Numbered from the stretch's first letter, positions 46,432-57,948 are shown. The stretch is DNA of 64,000 nt from Chalara sp. BL73 (GCA_918026815.1 CAKJVC010000095.1:248001-312000); one strand, 5' to 3'. Notes: generated by a model not told the origin, from the letters alone. A program made the numbers and translations.

Positions 46432-48819
46432 ATGGGTACTGACGAGCATGACGGCCTTGAGTCTGAGGCGAAGCGCAGGAGGCTCCGCAAAGGCACTCAC
46501 AGTTGCTGGGCATGTAAGCGGAGAAAGGTCCGGTGCAGCTTCGCATCATTGGAGACAGATGGAATTGGAACTGGAACTGCAACTGGAACATGTCTCAACT
46601 GCCAACGGCGTGGTACCAAATGCATCAGTCAGGAGCTGCCTGAAGACCGGAGTGTCAGTCAGACAGAGGACAGTACTGACCGGATTGTGCGCGTCGAGGC
46701 GCTCCTCAACCAGCTGGTCAACAAGGGAAATCCAGCTCAGTCGATATCGGAGGATGGCCGAACACATCATCCTCCTGCAGCTCCCACGCCTGTGAGTGAC
46801 TCGAGCCCGAGCGGTGACTCTGAGCCATGTCCGTACCTGCCGTTGAACGGCAACGCAGATATAAGTACACCTGAGTCATTGCCGGCATTTCGCACGCCAG
46901 CCTCGACTGGCATAGCTGTTGCTGCTGCAGCCCATCCTGACGGAGGCAAAACCAAATATGAAAAGGTCTCGCTAGCTCTTGTTGCCGCTTTTCCCTCCCA
47001 GAAAGATATGGATATCCTCCACCAAGCCGGCAACAATGTCAAGACGTTTTGTGGCCAAGTTAATTTAAAGGCGAGTAGCCAACTGGATCGCGAAGACCTC
47101 CCAGACGACTTCAAGCTTTCTGAGATGCGTAATCCACACATTCATCCCGTCCTGTTGGCTAAATATATGCTCTTCTTCTCTTTGACGCTGTTGCATCTGT
47201 CGCCCCATGAAATTCTACACGGCCTATCTGAAAATTATCATGTCGTTATGGAGAGACTTGCGGATACGGCCATCAATCTGGTGACTACCTGCGAAGAGCT
47301 CTTGGGGACTATGGATAGCCTCGAGTGCATCTTACTTGAGGCCTCCTACCACCTAGACAATGGGAATATCCGACGAGCTTGGCTTGCGTTTAGAAGAGCT
47401 ATGGGGGCAGCGCAGTTGATGGGCATCAACCGCCCAATCGGTTTTCCAGTGAAGTTCATTGAACCCAGGTCTGCAAATATTGACCCGTCAGTCGTATGGT
47501 TCCGGATTGTCTACATGGACCGCTTTCTTTCTCTGCTACTCGGTCTTCCTCAAGGCAATTCTAATTCGAGCCTGGACTCCGAAACACCACTGACCAACGG
47601 CACGCCGAGTGAAAAGTTTGAAGTCATCCACTCCGGGATTTTGGCCAAGATTTTCCAACGCAACGACATCGGTCTATCGCCTGGCGCTGCACCAATGACG
47701 CTCGAAATTGACAAACTGATGCTTGAGGCTGCCGATTGCCTGCCGTCCAACTTCTGGCGGCCGCCAAACTTTGCGGGCTTGGAGCAGAACTCACCTGAAG
47801 CCTTTCGGGAGGGGATACGAGTCAGGGATCAAATGGTCCACTACACTTTGCTGAACCAGCTGCATCTGCCGTTTATGCTCTGTCCCCGTGCTGGCCGCAT
47901 GGCTGAATATTCCAGAATTACCTGCGTCAATTCCAGCCGCGAGATACTCACTCGCTTTGTTGCCTTTCGTACCTTTAACTGTATCCCGTCCTATTGTCGG
48001 TTGGCCGATTTCCTCGCTCTAGTGGCTGGCATGACTCTGATTCTCGCACATCTCTATAATCACCGAAGCCATCAAGAGGCGGGCAACGTCTTCGCGCATC
48101 AGCGGCTTGTAGATCGTGCCGCAGTGGAGCAGACGCTAGACATCATGGAAGTGAGCTCTAGGCTCAGCGACGACATGCTGGCAGCTAAGTGCGTTACACT
48201 ACTGCGGCATTTGCTACTTGTCGAGGCCAGCGCGGCAAAGGGGCACAATTATAGTACGCAACATGCCCAAGGAGTCCAAGGAGTCCCGAGCGATCAAGAA
48301 AACGATTGTACGGTGTTCTCCATTAACGTCCCATATATCGGCACAATCAAAATTACCCGAGAGGGCATCAGCTCCATGGGCAAACCCATAGCCAGCATGT
48401 CGACCAGTCAAACGCGGGATCTTGAAGGTAACATCACCATAGGCGGGATAGGATCAGTCTCCATGACCAAACACTGCAGCCAGTCATCTTCCAATGCTCC
48501 ACAAGCAGGTCTTGTTGATCATGTTAACTTTGACAGTCTCGCGTCTCCATGTGGCCAGGGGCCGATACAAGCACAATTTGGAGAGCTTCATACGGTCTTA
48601 AATACTGAGATGCTTCCAAATGCCGTTGTTGAAGGCGACTTCATGCAGCAGCAAGATCTATACCCCAGCGTAGCCGCAGGCATAAATGACTGGGTCTTCC
48701 AGGGCGTCGATACTGCCTTCTTTGACAGCTTGATGAAGGGTAAGAGTGCCGACCTCGGTGATGGATCTGGGAGTGCCGACTGGAACCAAACTTGGCATAG
48801 CGATTTGGAGAGATTGTAA
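46432..48819 (+). CDS. Zn2Cys6 fungal transcription factor
   Basis: A single uninterrupted frame of 795 residues from an ATG. The binuclear zinc cluster is at about residues 25-64: CWACKRRKVRC, a long 18-residue insert, then CLNCQRRGTKC. The KRRKVRC basic helix gives DNA contact. A basic stretch (KRRRLRK) precedes it and a short leucine-rich helix (VEALLNQLVNKG) follows, as in dimerisation linkers. The middle (about 200-560) is a fungal-specific transcription-factor domain, with LECILLEASYHLDNGNIRRA and AMGAAQLMGINRP. The C-terminus is acidic and Trp-containing (DWNQTWHSDLERL), a possible activation region. It acts in the nucleus; its target is unknown, but the adjacent pump and tyrosinase are candidates. 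The gene looks intact. Confidence 0.9.
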   Translation: MGTDEHDGLESEAKRRRLRKGTHSCWACKRRKVRCSFASLETDGIGTGTATGTCLNCQRRGTKCISQELPEDRSVSQTEDSTDRIVRVEALLNQLVNKGNPAQSISEDGRTHHPPAAPTPVSDSSPSGDSEPCPYLPLNGNADISTPESLPAFRTPASTGIAVAAAAHPDGGKTKYEKVSLALVAAFPSQKDMDILHQAGNNVKTFCGQVNLKASSQLDREDLPDDFKLSEMRNPHIHPVLLAKYMLFFSLTLLHLSPHEILHGLSENYHVVMERLADTAINLVTTCEELLGTMDSLECILLEASYHLDNGNIRRAWLAFRRAMGAAQLMGINRPIGFPVKFIEPRSANIDPSVVWFRIVYMDRFLSLLLGLPQGNSNSSLDSETPLTNGTPSEKFEVIHSGILAKIFQRNDIGLSPGAAPMTLEIDKLMLEAADCLPSNFWRPPNFAGLEQNSPEAFREGIRVRDQMVHYTLLNQLHLPFMLCPRAGRMAEYSRITCVNSSREILTRFVAFRTFNCIPSYCRLADFLALVAGMTLILAHLYNHRSHQEAGNVFAHQRLVDRAAVEQTLDIMEVSSRLSDDMLAAKCVTLLRHLLLVEASAAKGHNYSTQHAQGVQGVPSDQENDCTVFSINVPYIGTIKITREGISSMGKPIASMSTSQTRDLEGNITIGGIGSVSMTKHCSQSSSNAPQAGLVDHVNFDSLASPCGQGPIQAQFGELHTVLNTEMLPNAVVEGDFMQQQDLYPSVAAGINDWVFQGVDTAFFDSLMKGKSADLGDGSGSADWNQTWHSDLERL

Positions 48820-48990
48820 CAATCGTTGCGAGATTTAGGGTTCGTTTAGATGCCAAAGACGTCAACTTAGGCCGGGAAGGATGAAAAAGCAGTTGATATA
48901 TCGCAGGATTATTATTATAATACACATTAATTGAGCGAGGGAATGGACATAAAAGCCAATTCTACATATGGATTCTACGGACAGGGATAT
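48820..48990. terminator. 3' region of the regulator
   Basis: AT-rich sequence after the stop codon, with TTATTATTATAATA near 48905. Probable polyadenylation region; exact site not determined. Confidence 0.3.
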
Positions 48991-49160
48991 TGTCAAACGG
49001 CGTGATAGAAGATAATTGTATCACAGAATAGGTTGTAGAATAGGGCATATGATATTGATTGTAGAACAAATAGAATCAACTATCTAGAGCGAAGAAAATA
49101 GGGGTCCTGATGCCAAGAACGACTAGGCCAAATCTGGCCAATAGGATTGGCCGTTTGACA
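48991..49160 (+). mobile_element. Family-M element, intact 170-bp copy
   Basis: Perfect 10-bp terminal inverted repeats (TGTCAAACGG / CCGTTTGACA) and a perfect 5-bp target duplication GATAT (48986-48990 and 49161-49165). No coding capacity. TG..CA ends and a 5-bp duplication fit a very short solo LTR; the long terminal inverted repeats fit a MITE. Both readings are open. Confidence 0.85.
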
Positions 49161-49350
49161 GATATATTAAAAAACAAATAATTGAAACAGAATTTAAGTG
49201 AGCGACATTAACATAGCAGACAAAGATTTTAACGATATCTATACAAATGCAAGCCCCCGTGCCTACTAGTTCTTCATGGTGCTAAGCCTGGCCGTTTTGG
49301 CCTTTTTGAGAGATATATATGTGAAACCCCAAGACTGTGCTGAGAAATTC

Positions 49351-51213
49351 TTAAGCAGCAGCACCGGCAGTATCTTTCAAAGCTTCTGCATGGAGTTTCT
49401 TCCAGCTTCCGCACAAGCTGAACAGAGCGGCGAAACCATTAGCTCCAACCGCAATCGCGAAGACGACCTTGAGACCTGCCATGTATGCAGCAACAACACC
49501 TGGTACCTGGGCAGACGTGAATGCCGTGCGAATCTGAGTGGCACCGGTTACGAGAACTATCGCAGGATCAACTCCAGGAGCCGTGGAGGCTAGTGTAGCA
49601 ATCATTCTGTTGTTGAAGGCCGACTGCGATGCTGAGAGGAGGCACGCCCCACCTAACATTTGAAAGACTGCGTTACATGGTTAACAACTGTTCTTTATTA
49701 CGAGTCGTTTGAAGATGGAAGAACTCACAAAAGATCATGGCGGTGGAGGAAGACATGTCCTCCGGTTTGGAGCTGCTCTGAACGACTGTGAGGGTGGTTT
49801 GGAATGTCAACCCTATAACAAAGCCGGAGAAGATCTGATATCCAACCCACTTTCCGACAGAAGTGTCGACTTCCAGCGTGTAAAAAAGGCCACAGGAAAT
49901 CGCTGTAAGCCCCGCGCCGACAGCCATAATTGGAGTGAAATAGCCAATTTTGGTTAATACAGCGCCTTGGAGAATGACCGCAATCGTGAGCAGAATGATG
50001 AAAGGGAGGTTGCGCACGCCTGATCCGATGGGGCTGACATTGAAGACGCTCTGAAAATATATCGGGAAGTAGAAGAGGATAACGAAGTACGAGCCAGCAT
50101 AAAAGAACTGGAAGATACAACTGACCCAAACGTCGCGCTGCTTGAACTGAATTGTATTTGTCAGATTGGCTAGATTTCGGGTTCAAGCTCAAAGAAGAGG
50201 AGCACTTACTATTCGTGGGACCACCATAGCACGCTCGCCCTGATATATCTCCCAAAAGACAAAGGTAACAAAGATAGCGAAAGAACCAACGATTAGACCG
50301 ATTACTTCGCTGCTACCCCAAGCTTTGGTCTGGCCACCATACTGGAGGGCGAGGATGTATGAGACTATCAAGCCCATGGCGAAAGCTGCACCAAGGAAGT
50401 CCATCTGCAAGAACTTCTCCTTCCAACTGGCCTCAACCGGCTTTGCTTCACTCGGGATGCGAAGAAAGAACAGAACAATCACGGCAGCCAAACCACCGAC
50501 TGGCAAATTGATATAGAAGCACCATCTCCAGGTGACCTTGTCGGAGAAGGCACCACCGAGAAGAGGGCCAAGCACAGCAGCGATTCCATACGTCGCCCCG
50601 GTGAACCCAATCAATACAGGCCGCTTCTGCGGCTCTGCAATAAACCCAATGATGGTAAATGCGCCTGTCCCAATACCAGCACCGCCGACGCCCGCGATCG
50701 CGCGTCCCACAATCAAGGCCGTCGGTCCTGGCGCAACGCCACAGATCAAACTGCCAAGCTCGAAGATGGCTATGGCAACCATGAAATATATCTTCAACGG
50801 GAAGTACTTGTAGACTTTGCCCCACGTCGACTGGAATCCTCCAAAGCTCATGAAGTATGCCGAGCTATACCATGCCACCTTGTCGAGACCACGAAACTCG
50901 TCTGTGATTTTGGGAATTGCAGTGGCGAGGATAGTCTGGTGAAGAGAGAGTTAGCTAGCTTATTGTATTCTCGCAGAGAGGGCTAGCCACTCACATTATC
51001 TAAAGATACCAAGAAGACACTGAGCATAAGTGAGATCATGATGAGGACAAGACGCATGCCATGGGGATATTCAGTCTTAGGCTCGTTGAGAGTTTCGACT
51101 GAATTGAGGTCCTGGACATTTTCATCCCCCTTCTCTGTGTCCAGTGGTTTCGAAACCTCAGAGGGCTCATCTGTGTGCCCTTTCCATTCCGGGTCCAAAT
51201 CGGAGTTCACCAT
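49351..51213 (-). CDS. DHA2-type (14-helix) major facilitator pump
   Basis: Minus-strand exons start at the ATG at 51213. The first joint is SVFLVSLDN to TILATAIPKITDEF (donor near 50998). Further introns lie near 50190-50150 and 49735-49660. The protein is about 560 residues with 14 predicted helices. Family marks are LDNTILATAIPKIT after splicing, WYSSAYFM, the motif-C-like block VLGPLLGGAFSDKVTWRWCF with YINLPVGG, and the long C-terminal helix pair ending in KDTAGAAA. An acidic N-terminal tail precedes helix 1. Members export drugs and secondary metabolites by proton antiport. It lies between a Zn2Cys6 regulator and a tyrosinase gene, and is bracketed by two copies of the family-M element. 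The gene looks intact. Confidence 0.88.
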
Positions 51214-52475
51214 TATGTTCTAGTTATATTGTATTTGTCGAGAAGGAGCGTGATCGAAAGAAATATTGCACTATCCTGGGAGTCACGTAGAGACAGCTGG
51301 GGGCTCTTTCATTTCTTTTATGTTTATGTTAGAATGTCGATCCTCGAGCAATAACATGTCAGGAAGTTAAGCAGCAGGGCTCACGCTCGGACTCCACTAC
51401 CCCGATGACAAATGTACATATTAGCAAGCATGGGCTTTGCTGGGCTGAAAAATTGGGGCGGTTTAGGATTATTATAATGCATGCGTTGGAAAAGATTGAA
51501 ATGCATCTGCTTATTCCACCGAGCCTCGGTGGGGACGGGGAGATTAGCTAAGTCCTAAGTAAAATATCTGTTTGTATCACTCTCTGTGATACTTCTTTGT
51601 ATGACTTGTGTCAAACGGATAGATTGTAGGTGATCTTATCACAGAATAGGTTGTAGAATAGGACATATGATATTGATTGTAGAGCTATTAGAATCAACTA
51701 TCTAGAGTGAAGAAAATAGTGGTCCTGATGCCAAGAACGACTAGGCCAAATCTGGCCAATAGGCTCTGGCCGTTTCACAACTTGCAATTGCTCAAGTCGG
51801 TTACCCACGGGGCACATAGCACCGCGATCTCAGCGCAGTGCTATTATGATCGTTGCAGGTGGTTGACTTGTTCTTGAATCGTTCTAAGTGCTAATCTACG
51901 TACGAGAGCTATAATACATCCATGTGGTCCGTGCGTCGCGCGGTGTACTATTCACTCATACCAACAATTAGGATTTGTAACATTGCCCGAGGCTTGTCCA
52001 GCATTAATAGGCTATGTTTAATAATTCTAGGTTTGAATTACTGGTAGATATCTGCCAGATATTAGGAGAGCTTATTTTCAAATCTTCCGAGTTTGTATTG
52101 CATATTGTATTTCGCTATCTACCCACCTTGATAACGCAGGGCTTTTGAGATTTAAATCAAAAGCAGATATAGTTTAGGAATGCACTCTTTGCAGCAAGGT
52201 TGACGTTTGCCGTGCGTTCTTTGATCCCTTGGATATGGAACCACGGTTGTTATCTCGGGTGAGATGGAGACCACGGGGTTCTTTCTTGCAATATAAGGTT
52301 CCTCTATATCTTTCAAACGTCACTTAATATCATTTGTTCACTTGCAAAAAAATCTCGAGGTGTCTTTGATTTGATTATCGAAACAAGAGAGGGCATAATA
52401 ATCCAAAAATCCATTTATTCAACTTTTGTTCCTGCATAGCTTTCACGATATGGGTAACATGGACGTCCAACCAAC
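51214..52475. promoter_or_regulatory. Region between pump and tyrosinase genes
   Basis: Apart from the family-M copy (51609-51779), no gene is seen. Both neighbours are on the minus strand, so the pump promoter lies just above 51213 and the tyrosinase 3' end at 52475. Confidence 0.35.
51609..51779 (+). mobile_element. Family-M element, 171-bp copy
   Basis: Terminal repeats TGTCAAACGG and CCGTTTCACA (9 of 10 paired). A perfect 5-bp target duplication ACTTG (51604-51608 and 51780-51784). Same orientation and nearly the same sequence as 48991-49160. Confidence 0.85.
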
Positions 52476-54932
52476 TTAGACATCATCGCGAATAAGATCA
52501 AGCGAAGTACGTGGATGTCCATACCCGCGATTCTGAGACCTAGTTGCATTCCTTAGCTTCTTGTAGCTGTGATAAGCAGGCTGGGTGCCTCGAGTGGGAG
52601 CTCCTCGATGATAACCTTTGCCATGGAGAACAGCAATTTCTGTAGAAGGGAGCTCGCTGTGATCAACCTCCCTTCCGCCCAGCTCAACAAATTTCCACTG
52701 CAACTGTTGTTCTAGTATGGTCTCCACAGTTTCAGGGTCCAGACTCGAAGGTGCTAGAGGCGTCCAAGTCAAGTCATCGCCAGAGGGTGGAGTGACGACC
52801 CTGGCCAGCAATGGAATAGTGAGCGGAACTTGCGCTTTCGAAAGAACACCCTTTGTTTGCTGCTGGGAGCAGTTGTCGCAAGCTACATGACCACCACTAT
52901 CTATGACAGGAGCACTGAAAGTATAGACGCTGCCAACAAAGTTCTTGTCGTCATTGTAACGAGATAGATCGGAGGGAGGGTTTCCGAGGAAGAACAAGAT
53001 CGCATAAGCACGACCCTTGAGGGCATATCGGTCATAGATGACGTTGATGATGTAGTCATGGAAAGTGTCGTCGCTCAATCTGTAGCCGGGTACATCCCCT
53101 ACGACTGTTCTTGTGCTCGGATACAGTTTATTCAAATGGGCGCGGAGATTCTGCGTGTAGCGAACTTCATCAATCGTACCGTCAGGCTCGATGGCATCAG
53201 GCGTTGGAGTAAGATCATCGTAGTCATAACCCCATTTGGTCCAGTCCCTGGTCATGGTTGAGTCCCATGTAGCAAAATTCTCGTCATAGTGAAATGGTTT
53301 TAATGGGGAATCCACGGAAGGGTCTCCAACTTGGGGATTGTCAAACCACAATTTCGGGTATAACTTTTGCCAGATAGCGGTCAAACGGTCGATATTGCTA
53401 GATGCTTGTAAGAGAAGAAGATTGAAATTGATTTGAAGGATAACTCTTACCAGTGATGAAACCAGAAAATGGGATCAAAGGCTGCGACTGGTACATCAGA
53501 CACTTCGAAGATGTTAGCTCAGGCCTACCTCATTTACATTTAAAAGATGAGAGAGAACATCATGCAGCCCTCTCATTTCCACTCAAACAATGATCCAAGA
53601 CAGCACCGGTTGTGGGATACTTACTATGGCCAAGCCCAACACCTTGGTACCCCGCGCCTTTTGGTTGTTCAGCATTCAAATAGATCCCCCCAGTAGTATT
53701 CTAGCAGCTTGTAAATATTGATGTGCAGATCAATGTTTGAGATGACAGCAACCTACATGCACAATGTTGTGTATGTACTCAATTGACATGAAGTTTGGAT
53801 TCGTTATCGGGCTTGTTGTGGGACTATTGTGGATGGTCGAAGAAAACGTTTCCCAAGAAGTCAGGTAGCCATCTTCAAACATACGACTAACGGCATCAGC
53901 AAAAGAGCCACTGCCATTACCGTACCACAAGGGGTCATTCATTGCCGCATTGACCTGGGCTTCAGAAAGTTAGTATGTTTGTGAAGCGGCGGACAACGGC
54001 ATAGGGTAAACATACTATAGTCGTTGACTCCGTTGATCCAGTATTCATCAGGTTTGTCTGTGTTGATTCCAAAACGGCTGGTACCAATGCATTTACTCCA
54101 CTAGATATCATATTAGCTGGGGAAATGCATTGGGAATAATGGACTGACCGGAAGAGGAGGATCGCTTGTGGTATTGTTCTTAATGGCATTGACGCCCATG
54201 TACTGAGTGTCACCCATTGCGACCGGTTGGCCCTTCGAATCAGTTGTTGGATTGTGAAAGATACCAAGTGGATTTGGGTAATCCACAGTCTTACCACCAG
54301 GCAAGACAATCTTCACAGTTGGCAACCAGCAGGCTACGGGAATCGCAAATTTGTTGGTGTCATCTTGTTTTGCCCAGTCCCAATATGGAAGGCGAAATTG
54401 GCTTGCAGCATATCTCCATTTCTCTTCCTCCCCTTTCTGGAACAGACCTTGCCTGCTCCAGATATCAATTAGAGCGATCATTTCTTGCCAGATGACTTGC
54501 TACTGCTAGTTAGATATAGGGATCAGGCACGTGATGATAGGAACTCACCTCGTAGAGAAGCATGTAGGGTCGATGCCAAGTTGGAAAAGTGACTCGATTA
54601 TGGTTGCAATAGCCAGGAAATGGGTCTGTTGGCTTTGGGGGAGTCACAACCGGATTCTCGCCATCCCAGCCAACAAGCGGATAGCAATGGATTCCTATAT
54701 AAATTTAGAATTAGGTCTGGGAAGTCGCATGGATTCGCAGCATACCTGCCAGTTGGAAGAATGACAGACGCTCCGTAACAGGCCTAGCTTTGAAGGCAGT
54801 CATAGCTTGGAGGAACAGAGAAACTTGATACGAGTTGTTGGGGTCATTGAACCAAGCGGTCACTTCCCGACGAACAGGAATGGGACCAGGTGGAGTAGGA
54901 ATTCCAATAATGGGATAAGTCAAAGAAGTCAT
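52476..54932 (-). CDS. Tyrosinase (type 3 copper monooxygenase)
   Basis: Multi-exon gene starting at the ATG at 54932 (MTSLTYPIIG) and ending at 52476 (IRDDV). The CuA site has His in GIHCYP and in CNHNRVTFPTWHRPY. The Cys two residues before the second His could form the Cys-His thioether found in fungal tyrosinases. The CuB site has EYIHNIVH and, across an intron, FDPIFWFHH-CNIDR. All six copper ligands are present. A long C-terminal extension (about residues 400-620) follows, as in tyrosinases made as latent precursors. There is no evident signal peptide. The enzyme hydroxylates monophenols and oxidises diphenols to quinones, feeding melanin-like pigment. At least five introns are present; exact joints in 53400-54500 were only partly worked out. 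It follows the pump and regulator. Confidence 0.88.
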
Positions 54933-56577
54933 GACCGATGATTTTGCAACAGGCTTGTAAAATCCTGGACTTTTGTTATGATTTTCGGTTGAAATGTTGA
55001 TTTGCAGGATTTTGTTTTGCTTTGGAGAGGGACTTTGAGGGAATTTCGAAGGAATTGATTGATCTTATGTCACAGGGAATGCAAGTAGCTGAGGTTCGCT
55101 TAGCATTCCATATGTAGCTATGTGCCCTTGGCGAGTTTCCTAGCTGTACGGGACCTGAGCGTTCCCTTTCTTTTGTGTTCTTACAAGCGTGTATTCTACA
55201 ACAGTATTATATCACTTCGCTCACCTGATTGACTATTCCATAGCTCTAATTTACTCCGTGACATCTTATAAGATTCATTCTCTTGTTCCTCTTGTCAGGA
55301 AGGGTCTTAGCTACCACCCACATCTAAGAGTCGTGAGAATTGTATCCACCTTCCACCGTCATGAAACCCATACAATAACAACGGCCATCGTGGACCTTCT
55401 CTGTGAAACATGAGGTATCATCTACATACCCGTCAGCTAGTGATTGACAACGAGGGGGAGACATTGCAAGGTTTACTACTTGTTGAATGTGAGCGGGGCG
55501 CTTGTAAAAGCTTTCTGCTCGAGCTGAGCCCCTCTATACGAGACTGATTGTGTTGCTCAATCAGATTTGACTGGTGCGTAAAGGTGCATAGATCCCTCAA
55601 AGTATGAGACCCCGAAGAGAGAACAAACCTCAAGTTAGAAAGATTAGGCCGCCTGACTGATTTGGATGATCAGCGTCGATAGAAACAAGTTACACAACAG
55701 CTAGCTCAGCCCACATCGGCCTTTCCCGCAACGCCTTCGGCAGCGCACGATACTTAACCACCCCGCATACACAGCCTACTTTCCAAGAGCCGTTCGCTCA
55801 CCGCAAGTTCCAGACAAATAGTATGCTTCCTTTGTCGAGAAGTTAGGAACTGATGTTCCACAGGACAATTCTGTTGGGAGAGAATACTTAGATGTTTCAG
55901 GTTGGTAATTCACGAGGATATCCCTCAATACTCTCGAACTTATGGAAGAAAAACAGGTCTAAATCTCTTCCGGGGTACCTGTGAGGCTGCAGAAACCCCG
56001 CTAGTTAATTACTGGTCAACGATAGCTCCTCCCTGCTGAAGATTCGAACTCATACTAATAGGAGAAAAATAATTAAGAACTTATGAGTGAAGAAAGTTGG
56101 TGTAGTTCTAGAGCCTTGCATGGTCAGATTTAACAAGTTGTGGCTGACTGACTTGCAGCCTGACTGAAACCAGGGTCCATCAAATCACTGTGGTGGATGG
56201 TGCTGGCTGGCTGAATGAATGGTTGGCTTTCTTTTTCGGTCTCCTTACATCATTTGGCTGGCTGACAAGCCAGCAGTCGAGGAAAGAGGGGTACTTCTCA
56301 AAATGTGATAGAAAAATCATATAATTGCAAGAATTTTAGCCTAACACCCTACCTCATGGTATCCTGGGGAAAAGCTTGGCGCACCAAACTCGCTTTGCTA
56401 GCGCCGTTTGCTAATAACTCGTCGAGTTCAAAACAACAAGCGCTATCGAAATTAACCGCTAGAAGCCTTTTGCTAGCTTATTGTTTGTCAATAAAAGGGT
56501 TGGCAATTCTTGGCAATTCTTGGCACGCGATACTTAGAAAAAAATCAATCATGGTATCCGGAACAACGCATTATTAT
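54933..56577. other. Gene-free stretch upstream of tyrosinase
   Basis: No supported gene. It should hold the tyrosinase promoter. A 9-10 bp direct repeat (TTGGCAATTCTTGGCA) occurs near 56508. Near 56305-56600 the DNA resembles a transposon tail. Confidence 0.4.
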
Positions 56578-56710
56578 AGTGTGGTGGGGTGGATTTTCTT
56601 CTTTTTTCGATATGTTATCACTTGATACACATGAGTGGTCAGTCATGTGACCTGAGGAATATGAGTTGTATATAAGCTTTGCTTTTGGTATAAAGGCACA
56701 ATGATCATAC
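56578..56710 (+). repeat. Interspersed repeat R2, copy 2
   Basis: Matches about 45215-45340, including the CATGAGTGGTCAGTCATGTGAC core and GTTGTATATAAG. It abuts the family-A LTR at 56711. Confidence 0.6.
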
Positions 56711-56927
56711 TGTTATGCGCCAGGATGTCACGTGCTAAGGGGCACTGAGGGGGGCTCGGTAAAGGCACTGAGGCTTGGCATGTATAGGCACGTAGGGAGT
56801 CGCCAGGGGTTCGGAGGGTATAAGTAGGGGACTCGGGACGTAGTAAAAAAAGTAAAAATTAGTTTTCGTATTAATTGCAGTTGACTTGTGCTACTTTACT
56901 AGAGGTACATCGGACTTTGACCTTACA
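56711..56927 (+). mobile_element. LTR, family A, second copy
   Basis: Starts TGTTATGCGCCAGG and ends CCTTACA, as does the solo LTR at 2695-2897. It contains GGGTATAAGTA. Flanks (CATAC and TCGAA) do not match, so no target duplication remains. Confidence 0.7.
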
Positions 56928-56934
56928 TCGAACT

Positions 56935-57309
56935 TTACTGAAAACGGCAAGACTTTGTGCCAAGATTAATATACAATGAGGGGTGGACTTTTAAGTGAAC
57001 GGTTGTTGCCAAGTCGAATCGCCAGAATGCGGTCAAATTCAAAAACAATATTTTGTTTATTTCGGGTGCCCAACAAGTCCACTCACGCTTCCTCAGAACA
57101 CTTCGGCCCGGAAAACGCCACGAGTTACCTGCCACTACAATGCGACTTCGAATTAGTCGGATGTAATGCACGATACACCAAGCACTATGTAAGGACTTCG
57201 ATTGCGATTTCGAGACTGCTGCGATTCGCGGGCCTGGAAGCTTGGAAAGTGGGTGGAAGTCCAGGAGAGATAGATACATCGGGTCCCTGCATAGACAGTA
57301 ATCTGCCAA
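56935..57309 (-). pseudogene. Cytochrome P450 N-terminal relic
   Basis: The minus-strand frame contains FHPLSKLPGPRIAAVS, the proline-rich hinge that follows the membrane anchor in fungal class II P450s. The following part has drifted in frame and the haem-binding Cys region, I-helix and ExxR are absent, so only a first-exon fragment remains. It lies directly after a family-A LTR, whose insertion may have truncated it. Confidence 0.5.
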
Positions 57310-57948
57310 CGAAGTTAAATTTGCAGGGACTTCTTTTGTTGCTATTGGTTGAGATATTCGGCACCAAGGAAAAGGGTCACAAGATCTCGCACTGTCATAT
57401 TGTCGAAGATGGCTATTTGAGCTATGTCTCTGATGAAAATCTTTAGCTGTAGATAATCGTGATTCGATTTCACGAAAGTTGGCTGGGTACGGAATATTAG
57501 GCGGATGTTAGTGAAGCAGGGAAGTCCCGCTTTACGCTGTCAGCAGCATGGCGATGTAAGCATAGGTATCCAGCCTGATTGTTGTGGAGCTTTTCATCCT
57601 ACCGAGCCTGGGGTATGATCCGGTGAGCGAACAGTCAGAGAATAACATACTGGAAACAAAATAGAGTGAATTATCTGCATCACTTTGGCGGCATAGCATT
57701 GCGATTGCCGGTGAAACCCTTAAATACGCTAGTTTGTTGGTTTCAATGGAGTTCATAGCACGGGCGGCTGCAGGTCTCAACGATACAAAGATCGAGAACT
57801 TTAGGGAGAAAGATAAAGCTGTTGTGTTGTACGGTAACGCCAAGCCTCGTTTGTAGTAAAGAGGGGCTGATGTGATCAACTTGCTACATTGGTTGACTCC
57901 AAGAACAGGGCCTCATGCAATGACAACAACGGAACAGCCACAGGAGAC
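57310..57948. other. Downstream region of the ankyrin-subtilase gene
   Basis: No gene recognised. Short frames on both strands (for example 57532-57879 minus) have no conserved content. Confidence 0.4.

Noticed and set aside
48991..51779. Composite transposon carrying the DHA2 pump
   Set aside because: Each bounding element has its own distinct 5-bp target duplication, which shows two separate insertions.
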